From CAZSAT01 sp964604675 (lineage in GTDB: Bacteria > Myxococcota_A > UBA796 > CAJQPC01), in contig CAZSAT010000212.1 of NCBI GenBank assembly GCA_964604675.1, positions 1 to 7,704 of the forward strand: DNA of 7,704 nt. Direction: 5' to 3'. Made by a program: the position numbers and the translations under genes. The notes below the pieces were generated by a model that was given only the letters and a program-made list of their open reading frames with translations, made no database searches and had not been told where the DNA came from. Shown here in pieces: positions 1 through 5,986 of this stretch (the first letter of the stretch is position 1; every line of letters starts with the position of its first letter).

Positions 1-1014
1 GGTCGAGTGTTCCTGGACGGTCAGGACACCGGTCAGGACGCGCCCACGATGCTCAAGAGCATCGCCGCGGGCAACCACATGGTGCAGGTGAAGGGCGATT
101 GCCTCTCCGCCGTCGCCCAGGTCGACGTCGTGGCCGGCCGCGTGGCCCGCAGCGAGATGAGCCTGGAGAGCCTCGGCGGCTTCGTCGAGATCCAGACCAA
201 CCCCGACAACGCGTCGGTCAGCCTCGACGGCGAGCCGCTCGACGGTGCCGGCTACTTCGCGGTCGACGCCGCGTGCGGAGCGCACTCCATCACCGCGTCC
301 GCCGATGGCTTCTCCAGCCAGATCCGCGAGCTCGACGTCGAGATGGGCCAGGCCTACAAGATCGAGATCGACCTCTCGGCGGACGGCCTCGGCAGCCTGA
401 CCGTGGTGATCGAGCCGGTGGGGGCCAAGATCTACCTCGACGGTCACCAGGTGAGCGTCGGCCCCACCACGGTGGACGAGATCGAAGCGGGCGTGCACCG
501 CGTGGAAGCCTTCCTCGACGGCTACCGGCCCATCGAGGAGCAGGTCACGGTCGAGAGTGGGGCGACCGCTCGGGTCGACATCACGCTCGAGCCGGTGGGC
601 GCGATCGCGGCACCGATTCCGGTGGTCGAGGAAGCCGTCGAGCCGGATCCTGTCGCGGAGGCCACCACGGCCCCCACCCCGGTCGAAGACACCTCGGACG
701 ACGACGAGCCGAAGGAGAACAAGAAGGTCGGCCTGCGCATCGCGGGCGGCGTTGTGGCCGCAGCGGGCGTCGGCGCCGTCGCGGGGGGTGTGGGCTTCTT
801 CAACACCTCGGTCGCCGAGAACGAGGTCGCGCAGTCCATGCAGGACCAGGGCGACATCAACGGTGCGCAGTCCCACTACGACCAGAACGTGGTGCCGAAC
901 TACCAGAAGGCCGTGGGCCTCTGGGGTGTGGGCGCGGTGGGCATCGCCGGTGGCGGCGTGATGCTGCTGGTGAACGACGACGTTCCGGTGATCGGCTTCA
1001 CCACGCGCTTCTGA
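1..1014 (+). CDS. PEGA-repeat membrane protein, 5'-truncated by the window edge
   Basis: The frame is open from the first base, and the first codons already lie inside a PEGA-type repeat (GRVFLDGQDTG), so the true start is upstream. Numbering from the GTG at 7, three consecutive PEGA-like units are visible at about residues 1-55, 57-123 and 129-197. Each has a 'P..A.V.LDG' strand-turn and a later 'G.H.I.A...G' strand; the third is the clearest (PVGAKIYLDG, then GVHRVEAFLDGY). PEGA domains are small beta-sandwich modules found on cell-surface and envelope proteins. An acidic, proline-rich linker (about 199-238) follows, then two glycine/alanine-rich hydrophobic segments (about 242-266 and 303-322) around a polar loop of roughly 35 residues. 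The protein ends FTTRF. It is probably anchored in the envelope, with the repeats binding cell wall, polysaccharide or a partner. The exact role is unknown. The stop codon lies inside the first unit of a 20-bp tandem repeat. Confidence 0.85.
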   Translation, partial: GRVFLDGQDTGQDAPTMLKSIAAGNHMVQVKGDCLSAVAQVDVVAGRVARSEMSLESLGGFVEIQTNPDNASVSLDGEPLDGAGYFAVDAACGAHSITASADGFSSQIRELDVEMGQAYKIEIDLSADGLGSLTVVIEPVGAKIYLDGHQVSVGPTTVDEIEAGVHRVEAFLDGYRPIEEQVTVESGATARVDITLEPVGAIAAPIPVVEEAVEPDPVAEATTAPTPVEDTSDDDEPKENKKVGLRIAGGVVAAAGVGAVAGGVGFFNTSVAENEVAQSMQDQGDINGAQSHYDQNVVPNYQKAVGLWGVGAVGIAGGGVMLLVNDDVPVIGFTTRF

Positions 1015-1059
1015 GCGTCACCACGCGCTTCTGAGCGTCACCACGCGCTTCTGAGCGTC
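998..1059. repeat. 20-bp tandem repeat, three perfect copies, at a convergent gene junction
   Basis: The unit tcaccacgcgcttctgagcg occurs three times without a mismatch (998-1017, 1018-1037, 1038-1057), and the period continues two bases further. The first copy includes the last codons and TGA stop of the PEGA gene; the other two fill most of the 61-bp gap to the stop of the convergent lipoprotein gene. Because 20 is not a multiple of three, the three TGA triplets (1012, 1032, 1052) fall in the three forward frames. The three TCA triplets (998, 1018, 1038) give TGA in the three reverse frames. Each unit can form a weak hairpin (cgct-tctg-agcg), but no T-tract follows, so terminator function is uncertain. 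Confidence 0.9.
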
Positions 1060-1075
1060 GCGCCCCGCAGACGCG

Positions 1076-2194
1076 CTACTCGATCATCGCGAAGCGTCCG
1101 TCGAAGGCGGCCGTCAAGAACTCGACGCTGCTGCCATCGGGCAGGGTGGCGCCGCGCTTGACCGCGAGCTCGCCGAAGCGCACGTACACGTAGTCGGCGG
1201 AGTCGAAGTCCTTCCACTGGCCGCTGGGGAGGGTGTAGCTGCCGTCGTTGGCCGTGATGCAGCGCTGCTCCTCGACCGCGTAGCAGCCGTCGCTCTTGTA
1301 GATGCAGGTGATGAACTGGATGAAGACCTTGTCCGAGCTCTGCGGCTCCCAGGTGACCGAGACCTGCTCGCCGGTGCCGGCCACGCCGTCGGGGGTGAGG
1401 AGCACGGGGAGGTCGCTCAGCACGAACGCGTTCTCGACCGTGGCGGCTGGCCACTGTCCCTCCGGCAGCAGCAGGTCGCCGGTCGAACCGTCCCAGTCGA
1501 GGGCGCTCAGGTCGAGGTCGTCGGCGTAGAAGTAGGCGAGATCGCCCTGGTACGGCACGACCCCCGTGTGGCTGCCCTGGCTGACCGAGACCTCGTCGAG
1601 GCCGAGGGTCTGCAGAGCGGGCCAGGGCTCGCTGGAGCCGTCGGTGCAGCCGCTCTCTTCGCCGATGAGGCCGTAGAGGTCGATGTCCTCCGCGTCCGAG
1701 GGCAGGGCCACGTACACCTCACCGGTGCCCGCTTCGGCGTAGTAGAAGCTCAGCCCGACCGCTCCGAGCTGTCCTTCTCGGTCGTCGACGTAGAAGAACC
1801 CGTCTTCGAGCGTGGTGGTGCCGGTGGGGGCCGTCACCTGGATCTCGGTCCACCCCTCGCCGCTGATCGCCGGGGTCTCCAGCAACAGAGAGCCGCCGTA
1901 GGTCTCCACGATGGTCGCCACAGCGCCGTCGAAGGTCACGGAGCTGACCTGGCTCAGGCCGCTGCCGGTGAGGCTCACGCGTTCGCCGCCCGCGTTGGTG
2001 CCGAGCTCGGGTGTGACGGCGCTCAGCAGGGGCCCGTTGCCGCCCCCGTCGCCGCCGTCGCCTCCATCGCCTCCGTCGCCGCCGTCGCCGCCGTCGCCGC
2101 TGCCGACCGGACCGGTGTCGTCGCGGGGCTGGTACGGCTTGTCCGCGTCGCCGAGCGAGGGCAGGCAGGCGGTGAGGAGCAAAGAGGCGAGCAT
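1076..2194 (-). CDS. Secreted lipoprotein with Asp-Gly-Gly linker and IPT/TIG-like domain
   Basis: This is a 372-residue protein. The ATG at 2194 gives a very short signal peptide with a canonical lipobox (L7-T-A-C10), so it should be lipid-modified on Cys10 and held at the inner or outer membrane. No alternative ATG, GTG or TTG lies in frame within the roughly 45 bases upstream. A flexible linker (about 11-56) contains six perfect Asp-Gly-Gly repeats at 34-51. Residues about 57-137 look like an IPT/TIG immunoglobulin-like fold: 'LSAVTPELGTNAGGERVSLTG', then 'SVTFDG', ending 'DGFFYVDD'. The remainder (about 140-372) is beta-rich and acidic, with Cys183, Cys297, Cys304 and Cys312 that could form disulfides; I recognise no family there. 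There are no catalytic motifs, so a structural, adhesive or binding role at the surface is more likely than an enzyme. It converges on the PEGA gene and diverges from the oxidoreductase. Confidence 0.85.
   Translation of the reverse strand: MLASLLLTACLPSLGDADKPYQPRDDTGPVGSGDGGDGGDGGDGGDGGDGGGNGPLLSAVTPELGTNAGGERVSLTGSGLSQVSSVTFDGAVATIVETYGGSLLLETPAISGEGWTEIQVTAPTGTTTLEDGFFYVDDREGQLGAVGLSFYYAEAGTGEVYVALPSDAEDIDLYGLIGEESGCTDGSSEPWPALQTLGLDEVSVSQGSHTGVVPYQGDLAYFYADDLDLSALDWDGSTGDLLLPEGQWPAATVENAFVLSDLPVLLTPDGVAGTGEQVSVTWEPQSSDKVFIQFITCIYKSDGCYAVEEQRCITANDGSYTLPSGQWKDFDSADYVYVRFGELAVKRGATLPDGSSVEFLTAAFDGRFAMIE
2042..2095 (-). repeat. 9-bp coding microsatellite encoding (Asp-Gly-Gly)x6
   Basis: Six in-frame 9-bp units (GAC GGC GGC with synonymous third-base changes) encode residues 34-51 of the lipoprotein linker. 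The unit is a multiple of three, so gain or loss of copies would change only linker length and not the frame. Such Gly/Asp linkers commonly space a lipid anchor from a folded surface domain. Confidence 0.9.
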
Positions 2195-2218
2195 GGAGCG
2201 CTGTCCGTTGGCCCTCGG

Positions 2219-2224
2219 AATATA
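2219..2224 (-). promoter_or_regulatory. Possible -10 element for the lipoprotein gene in the 38-bp divergent gap
   Basis: The gap 2195-2232 between the divergent starts has one AT-rich patch. On the reverse strand it reads TATATT, five of six matches to the sigma-70 -10 consensus, and would start transcription about 17-20 nt upstream of the lipoprotein ATG. No good -35 hexamer is visible at the expected distance inside the neighbouring gene. On the forward strand the same patch is too close to the oxidoreductase ATG to serve it, unless that mRNA is almost leaderless. Confidence 0.25.
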
Positions 2225-2232
2225 GCCGGTCC

Positions 2233-3621
2233 ATGCAGCTCATCCGCGACCCGGACGTGCTCGGCGGCTACCTGTCGGACGCGTCGAACCTCCATGGCCA
2301 CGCCGAAGCGCTCGTGCGCCCGCGCACCACCGCAGAGGTCGCAGAGGTCGTGCGCCACTGCCAACAGGAGCGCATCGCGCTCACGGTCACCGCTGGGCGC
2401 ACCGGCACCACCGGCGGCGCGGTCCCCCAGGGCGGCTGGCTCTTGTCGACCGAGGCCTTGTGCCGGGTGCTCGCGATCGGCGAGACCGAGGCGGAGGCCG
2501 AAGGCGGCGTGCTGCTCGGGGCCTTCCAGGACGCGGTCGAGGCGAGCGGTCGGCTCTACCCGCCGGACCCGACCTCCCGGCACGAGTGCAGCCTCGGCGG
2601 CTCGATCGCCTGCAACGCCAGCGGGGCGCGCACCTTCCTGTACGGCCCCACGCGGGACTGGGTGGTGGCGGTCGAAGCCGTGCTGCCCACCGGTGAGGTG
2701 GTCGTCGCCGATCGGGACACGCCGATCCCGGCGGGCTGGCCCCGGGTCGACTGGCAGCCCCCGGGGGTCAAGAGCGCCGCCGGCTACTCTCCGGCGAACA
2801 ACCTGCTCGACCTCCTCATCGGCCAGGAGGGCACCCTCGGCGTACTCACCCGTGCGCGCGTCCGCCTCACCGACCTGCCAGAGGCGGTCTTCTCCCTCGT
2901 CGGCTTCTTCGCCAGCCGCGCGGCCGGCCTCGCCTTCGTGAACGCGGCGCGTGCTGGCGGCGCGGTCACCCCTCGGCTGGTCGAGTGGTACGACGCCCAC
3001 GCCCTGGAGCTGATCCGCGAGCGGGAGCCAGGGCTGCCGGCCGATGCGCGGGCCGCCGTGTGGGTCGAACAGGAGGTCACCGCGGAGACCGAAGATGCGC
3101 TGATGGGAGCCTGGCTCGACCTGCTGGAGCAGAGCGGTGCCCTGGTCGACCAGACGCTCTTCGCGGCGGATCCCGTGGGGCTGGAGCGGCTCCACCGGAT
3201 CCGCCATGCCGTGCCCGCCGGGGTGAACGAACGCGTGGTCGCAAACGGCATGCCGAAGGTCGGCACCGACTGCTCGGTGCCCGACGAGGCGCTCGAGGAG
3301 ATGATGGACGCCTACGACGCGGTCCCCTTGCCCACGGTGCTCTTCGGCCACGTGGGCGACAACCACCTCCACCTGAACATGTTCCCGTGCACGCCCGACG
3401 AGCTGGTGCTCGCCAAGAGCCTCTACGCCGACCTCTGCCGGCGAGCCGTGGCGCTGGGCGGGAGCGTGAGCGCCGAGCACGGGATCGGCAAGCTCAAGCG
3501 CGCTCACCTGGCCGAGATGGTCGGTCCGGACGTGCTGCAGGCCTTTGCACGGCTGAAGCGGCACCTCGACCCGGCGGGGATCCTCGGGCGCGGCAACCTG
3601 CTGGATCCAGCCGACCTGTAA
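2233..3621 (+). CDS. FAD-linked 2-hydroxyacid dehydrogenase, GlcD/D-lactate dehydrogenase type
   Basis: A 462-residue flavoprotein of the VAO/PCMH family, about full length for the group. The N-terminal FAD-binding domain spans about 25-210. It shows the opening 'P.TTAEVAEVV', the pyrophosphate-binding loop GRTGTTGG (55-62), the 'PPDPTSR.....GGSIACNASGA' stretch (110-132) and QEGTLG (198-203). The C-terminal FAD-oxidase domain (about 216-456) carries 'PKVGTDCSVP' (341-350), the conserved GHVGDNHLHLN (372-382; usually GH.GDGNLH) and AEHGIGKLK (414-422), whose histidines belong to the metal/substrate site in relatives. Family members oxidise D-lactate, glycolate, D-2-hydroxyglutarate or similar acids and pass electrons to quinone, cytochrome or ETF. 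The substrate cannot be told from sequence. No iron-sulfur subunit is encoded alongside. The ATG start is supported by family alignment ('YLSDASNLHG' sits near the N-terminus), although no Shine-Dalgarno sequence precedes it. The sigma factor gene begins 22 bp downstream, so co-transcription is possible. Confidence 0.9.
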   Translation: MQLIRDPDVLGGYLSDASNLHGHAEALVRPRTTAEVAEVVRHCQQERIALTVTAGRTGTTGGAVPQGGWLLSTEALCRVLAIGETEAEAEGGVLLGAFQDAVEASGRLYPPDPTSRHECSLGGSIACNASGARTFLYGPTRDWVVAVEAVLPTGEVVVADRDTPIPAGWPRVDWQPPGVKSAAGYSPANNLLDLLIGQEGTLGVLTRARVRLTDLPEAVFSLVGFFASRAAGLAFVNAARAGGAVTPRLVEWYDAHALELIREREPGLPADARAAVWVEQEVTAETEDALMGAWLDLLEQSGALVDQTLFAADPVGLERLHRIRHAVPAGVNERVVANGMPKVGTDCSVPDEALEEMMDAYDAVPLPTVLFGHVGDNHLHLNMFPCTPDELVLAKSLYADLCRRAVALGGSVSAEHGIGKLKRAHLAEMVGPDVLQAFARLKRHLDPAGILGRGNLLDPADL

Positions 3622-3643
3622 GCTTGGCGGGTCCTCGGGCGTC

Positions 3644-4276
3644 GTGTGGGCGCCGGAGGTGTGGAGATGCGGCTCCTTGCAGCAGCGACATCGCGGAGAT
3701 CCAACCGACGACGCCGTCGCGCTCGAGCGCGAACGGGAGGTCGTCGCGCGGCTCCGGGAAGGTGACCGTGCTGCCCTCGCGACCCTCTACGAGTGGTACG
3801 GCGACCGCCTCTTCCGCGCCGCCATCCTGCCCCGGCTGCCGATCACCGATCTGGCCGAGGACGTGCTGCGGGACACCTTCCGACTCACCCTCGAGCGGAT
3901 CCACCAGTACCAGTCTACCGACCGGAGCATCTACTTCTGGATGCGGCGGATCGCCATCAACCGTGCCATCGACGTGCACCGTGCGAACGCGCGGCGCCGG
4001 AAGCTCGCGGAGGCCGTTCGGCCGGAGATCGAGCGCACCGTCGGCAACACCGGGCCGTCGCCCGAGCGTGCACAGGATCAGGCCGAGACCAAGGATCTCG
4101 TGGAAGAGACCCTCGCCCTCCTGAACCCCCGGTATGCCCAGGCCCTGCGCCTGCGCATGCTGGAGGACCGCGACCGCGACGAGTGCGCGGCGATGATGGG
4201 GGTGACCATCGGCAACTTCGACGTCATCCTCCACCGGGCCTCCAAGGCCTTTCGAACCAAGTACCCCCCTCGCTAG
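3644..4276 (+). CDS. ECF-like RNA polymerase sigma factor (sigma-70 family)
   Basis: Up to 210 residues, with the two-domain layout of extracytoplasmic-function sigma factors. Region 2 (about 35-118) includes 'LREGDRAALATLYEWYGDRL', 'AEDVLRDTFRLTLERI' and 'FWMRRIAINRAIDVHRANARRR', matching the core-binding and -10 recognition helices. Region 4 (about 150-205) includes 'LALLNPRYAQALRLRMLED' and a helix-turn-helix, 'DECAAMMGVTIGNFDVILHRASKAF', which would contact the -35 element. The GNFDVILHR recognition helix differs from the common 'GTVKSRLHRAR' form. The long linker (about 121-148) is normal for the group, and no extra C-terminal domain is present. The start is uncertain: no in-frame ATG exists. 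GTG 3644 has no visible ribosome site, whereas TTG 3677 lies 10 nt after GGAG (3663-3666) and would give 199 residues. The likely anti-sigma gene follows after 3 nt, so the two are almost certainly co-translated. Confidence 0.88.
   Translation: MWAPEVWRCGSLQQRHRGDPTDDAVALEREREVVARLREGDRAALATLYEWYGDRLFRAAILPRLPITDLAEDVLRDTFRLTLERIHQYQSTDRSIYFWMRRIAINRAIDVHRANARRRKLAEAVRPEIERTVGNTGPSPERAQDQAETKDLVEETLALLNPRYAQALRLRMLEDRDRDECAAMMGVTIGNFDVILHRASKAFRTKYPPR
3663..3666 (+). promoter_or_regulatory. GGAG ribosome-site candidate bearing on the sigma factor start
   Basis: GGAG at 3663-3666 lies 10 nt upstream of an in-frame TTG (3677), which would start the sigma factor at residue 12 of the longest reading (MQQRHRGDP). 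The same GGAG abuts an out-of-frame ATG at 3667. The longest GTG start (3644) has no purine-rich site before it. Confidence 0.3.
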
Positions 4277-4279
4277 ATC

Positions 4280-5713
4280 GTGAACGAAGAACGCCAGGCC
4301 CAGCTCCTCGCTCAGTGGCTCGACGCCCCTGCGGGCACCCCTGCGCCCGAGGGCATCGACCAGGACGTGATCGAGGCCATGTTCGTGCTCCGCCCGGAGC
4401 TGGCGCCGGCACCGAAGATGACCGCCTTCGATCTGCTCGCCTCGCTTCCAGCGGCCCCGGAGCAAGCCGCCGCGGCGGCCGCTGCCCCGGAGCGCGAGGT
4501 CTCGGCGGAGGTGGTGGATCTCGGAGCGCGTCGCCGTCGGCGTCTCTGGTACGGCGCCGGGGTCGCGGCCGCAGCCGCCATGGCGCTGATCGTCATCGTT
4601 CCGGGCGCCGGCGACCTCGCCCAGGCGCCGACCGCGTCGCCCGCCCTCTCCATGTCGGACGGCGGAGACGAGCTCGCCGACCTGGGTGCCGCGCTGGCCG
4701 AGGCCGAGGCGCCGGAGGCCGCGCGCGAGCTGATGGACGAGCTGGCCTCGGCGGCCGAGCAGGCCGAGGGTGAGACGCCCGCCGGTGGGGACTTCGCGCA
4801 GCTGACGCCGGCCGACGGTCCCGCCCGGACGGCGGCCCCGGCCCCGGCCCTCGACCAGCGCACGCGCATGGCGGCGCCGAGCCGAAGCGCGAGCACCGGC
4901 GCCACGCTCTCGCTCGGCGGCTCGGAGCCCGCGTCCGAGGAAGACGCCTTGCCTTCCCTGGACGGCGCGGTGGTGGCCGACGCCGAGCTGGAGCTGGCCG
5001 ACTTCGACGCTGCGCCAGCCGCCCGCTTCGAGGGTTGGACCCAGGACACCGGGCTGGGTGCGGCGCCGGCGGCCGAGCCGGCTCTGGTGCCGGCCAGCCC
5101 GGAAGGCTCGGCGGTGGCGACGGACGAAGGCGGCCTGGACGACGCCTTCGAGCCCTCGTTCGAGGCGCCCGATCCATACGGCAATGTGGCGGCGAGCAAG
5201 ACCTCGTCCAGCGCCTCCAGGAGCGAGAAGAAGGAGCTTCGTCGCGCCGAGCGTGACGATCTGGCGGCCGCTGAGGCCGCTCCAGAGCAGGAGCCCGCCG
5301 GCACGCCGTGGCCTGCCGACTACAGCGCGTCCTGGTACCTCTCCGGGCTGTCGGGTGAGCTGGAGAGCCAGGTCGTCGCGGCCTTCGCCGCCGCCGACGA
5401 GCACCGCGCTGCCGGCCGCGTCGACCAGGCCGTCGACACCCTGGTGGTGCTCCTCGCCAGCGGCAACACCCACGTGGCCCAGGACGCCGCCGGTCGGGCC
5501 GCCGAAGCCCTCCGAGCCGCGGGGAGGCTGGACGAGGCGGTGGACATGTGCCGGCGCGGGCGCGCGGTGTCCAGCGCCAACACGGCCTTCCTGAGCCGGC
5601 TCTGGGCGCTCGAGGGCGCGCTCCACCAGGCCCGCGGCGACCTGGCCCAGGCCACCCATGCCTACACCACCGCGTCGAACCTCAACACGGCGCGCGCCAA
5701 CGTCAGCTACTGA
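4280..5713 (+). CDS. Single-pass membrane protein with TPR-like C-terminus, probable anti-sigma factor
   Basis: A 477-residue protein starting at GTG 4280, three nucleotides after the sigma factor stop, with no ribosome site; translational coupling is likely. The cytoplasmic N-terminus (1-88) begins 'QLLAQWLDAP' and includes 'IEAMFVLRPELAPAPKMTAFDLLASL'. I associate this pattern with sigma-linked membrane proteins of Myxococcota, but that is from memory. A run of five arginines (84-88) precedes one transmembrane helix (about 89-108), placing the rest in the periplasm. Residues about 110-345 are low-complexity, Ala/Pro/Asp/Glu-rich and probably disordered. Residues about 350-470 are helical with TPR-like units ('AAFAAADEHRAAGRVDQAVDTLVVLL', 'AAEALRAAGRLDEAVDMCRRG', 'LEGALHQARGDLAQATHAYTTA'). 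The zinc-binding His-Cys motif of ZAS anti-sigma factors is absent; the only cysteine is Cys424. By position and topology it should sequester the sigma factor and sense an envelope signal through its TPR region. Confidence 0.75.
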   Translation: MNEERQAQLLAQWLDAPAGTPAPEGIDQDVIEAMFVLRPELAPAPKMTAFDLLASLPAAPEQAAAAAAAPEREVSAEVVDLGARRRRRLWYGAGVAAAAAMALIVIVPGAGDLAQAPTASPALSMSDGGDELADLGAALAEAEAPEAARELMDELASAAEQAEGETPAGGDFAQLTPADGPARTAAPAPALDQRTRMAAPSRSASTGATLSLGGSEPASEEDALPSLDGAVVADAELELADFDAAPAARFEGWTQDTGLGAAPAAEPALVPASPEGSAVATDEGGLDDAFEPSFEAPDPYGNVAASKTSSSASRSEKKELRRAERDDLAAAEAAPEQEPAGTPWPADYSASWYLSGLSGELESQVVAAFAAADEHRAAGRVDQAVDTLVVLLASGNTHVAQDAAGRAAEALRAAGRLDEAVDMCRRGRAVSSANTAFLSRLWALEGALHQARGDLAQATHAYTTASNLNTARANVSY

Positions 5714-5732
5714 GGGCCGGCAAAGCAGGCCC
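5714..5732 (+). terminator. GC-rich hairpin directly after the sigma/anti-sigma operon
   Basis: GGGCC (5714-5718) and GGCCC (5728-5732) are perfectly complementary around a 9-nt loop and begin right after the stop codon of the anti-sigma gene. More self-complementary GC-rich sequence follows (the gcggccgc palindrome near 5764). There is no T-tract, so this is at best a weak or factor-dependent termination structure. Confidence 0.25.
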
Positions 5733-5785
5733 GGGCGCCCCGACGGTCCTGGCGCACCTGCAGGCGGCCGCCGCGGCGCTCGGCC

Positions 5786-5872
5786 CGATCCGGTGAGGGT
5801 GCCGCGGGCCTTCTTCTGGTAGTCCATGGACAGCTTCACCAGGAGGCCGCGGACCCCGGAGACACCAAGCTG
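5786..5872 (-). pseudogene. Possible short relic of a hotdog-thioesterase-like gene
   Basis: Read on the reverse strand, this stretch is open for 29 codons after an in-frame TGA (5873-5875) and includes KLSMDYQKKARGTL. That resembles the strand around '.v.YlkkArGtl.a' in DUF4442/PaaI-type hotdog proteins. From the GTG at 5839 the codons almost all end in G or C, as in real genes here. Downstream in the same frame (toward 5714) the likeness disappears, and no intact gene can be assembled. The match is short and recalled from memory, so this may be chance. Confidence 0.18.
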
Positions 5873-5921
5873 TCATTGGCGGACCACCGTGCCGATGGGG
5901 TACAACAGGGTCCCCCGCCTC

Positions 5922-5944
5922 GGCGCTGTCCATCGAACAGCGCC
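5922..5944. promoter_or_regulatory. Perfect 8-7-8 inverted repeat upstream of the sulfatase-like gene
   Basis: GGCGCTGT (5922-5929) and ACAGCGCC (5937-5944) are exact reverse complements separated by seven bases. This is the strongest dyad in the 268-bp non-coding stretch 5714-5981. It ends 10 bp before a TTGACG hexamer, so it could be an operator for a dimeric regulator placed upstream of the promoter. It could equally be an RNA hairpin ending transcription from the sigma operon, although no T-tract follows. Confidence 0.4.
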
Positions 5945-5954
5945 TGACATCTCC

Positions 5955-5986
5955 TTGACGAAGCAGCCGTAGACACCTTGTATGGT
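5955..5986 (+). promoter_or_regulatory. Possible promoter of the sulfatase-like gene
   Basis: TTGACG (5955-5960) matches five of six bases of the sigma-70 -35 consensus. The best -10-like sequence downstream is TATGGT (5981-5986), with a 20-bp spacer that is longer than ideal; at 17 bp the sequence is only TTGTAT. If TATGGT is used, transcription would start near 5993, which excludes the ATG at 5982 and favours the in-frame ATG at 6012. An alternative sigma factor, such as the one encoded upstream, could recognise a different -10. Confidence 0.3.

Noticed and set aside
998..1059. CRISPR array
   Set aside because: The 20-bp units are directly adjacent with no spacers and overlap a stop codon, so this is a simple tandem repeat.
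2023..3564. Reverse-strand open frame (513 codons) opposite the flavin dehydrogenase
   Set aside because: It mirrors a clear enzyme gene and has composition typical of an antisense shadow.
3667..3760. ATG at 3667 with GGAG directly upstream as the start of a gene
   Set aside because: It is in a different frame from the sigma factor and encodes only an Arg-rich shadow; the ribosome site is also too close.
4280..4540. Zinc-binding anti-sigma (ZAS) domain in the sigma partner
   Set aside because: The N-terminus contains no Cys or His, so the H-x3-C-x2-C motif is absent.
3494..5839. Long reverse-strand open frame (781 codons) opposite the sigma factor and anti-sigma genes
   Set aside because: It is Arg/Gly/Val-rich, has no recognisable domain and overlaps two genes with clear domains. 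In DNA this GC-rich, stops are rare in shadow frames.
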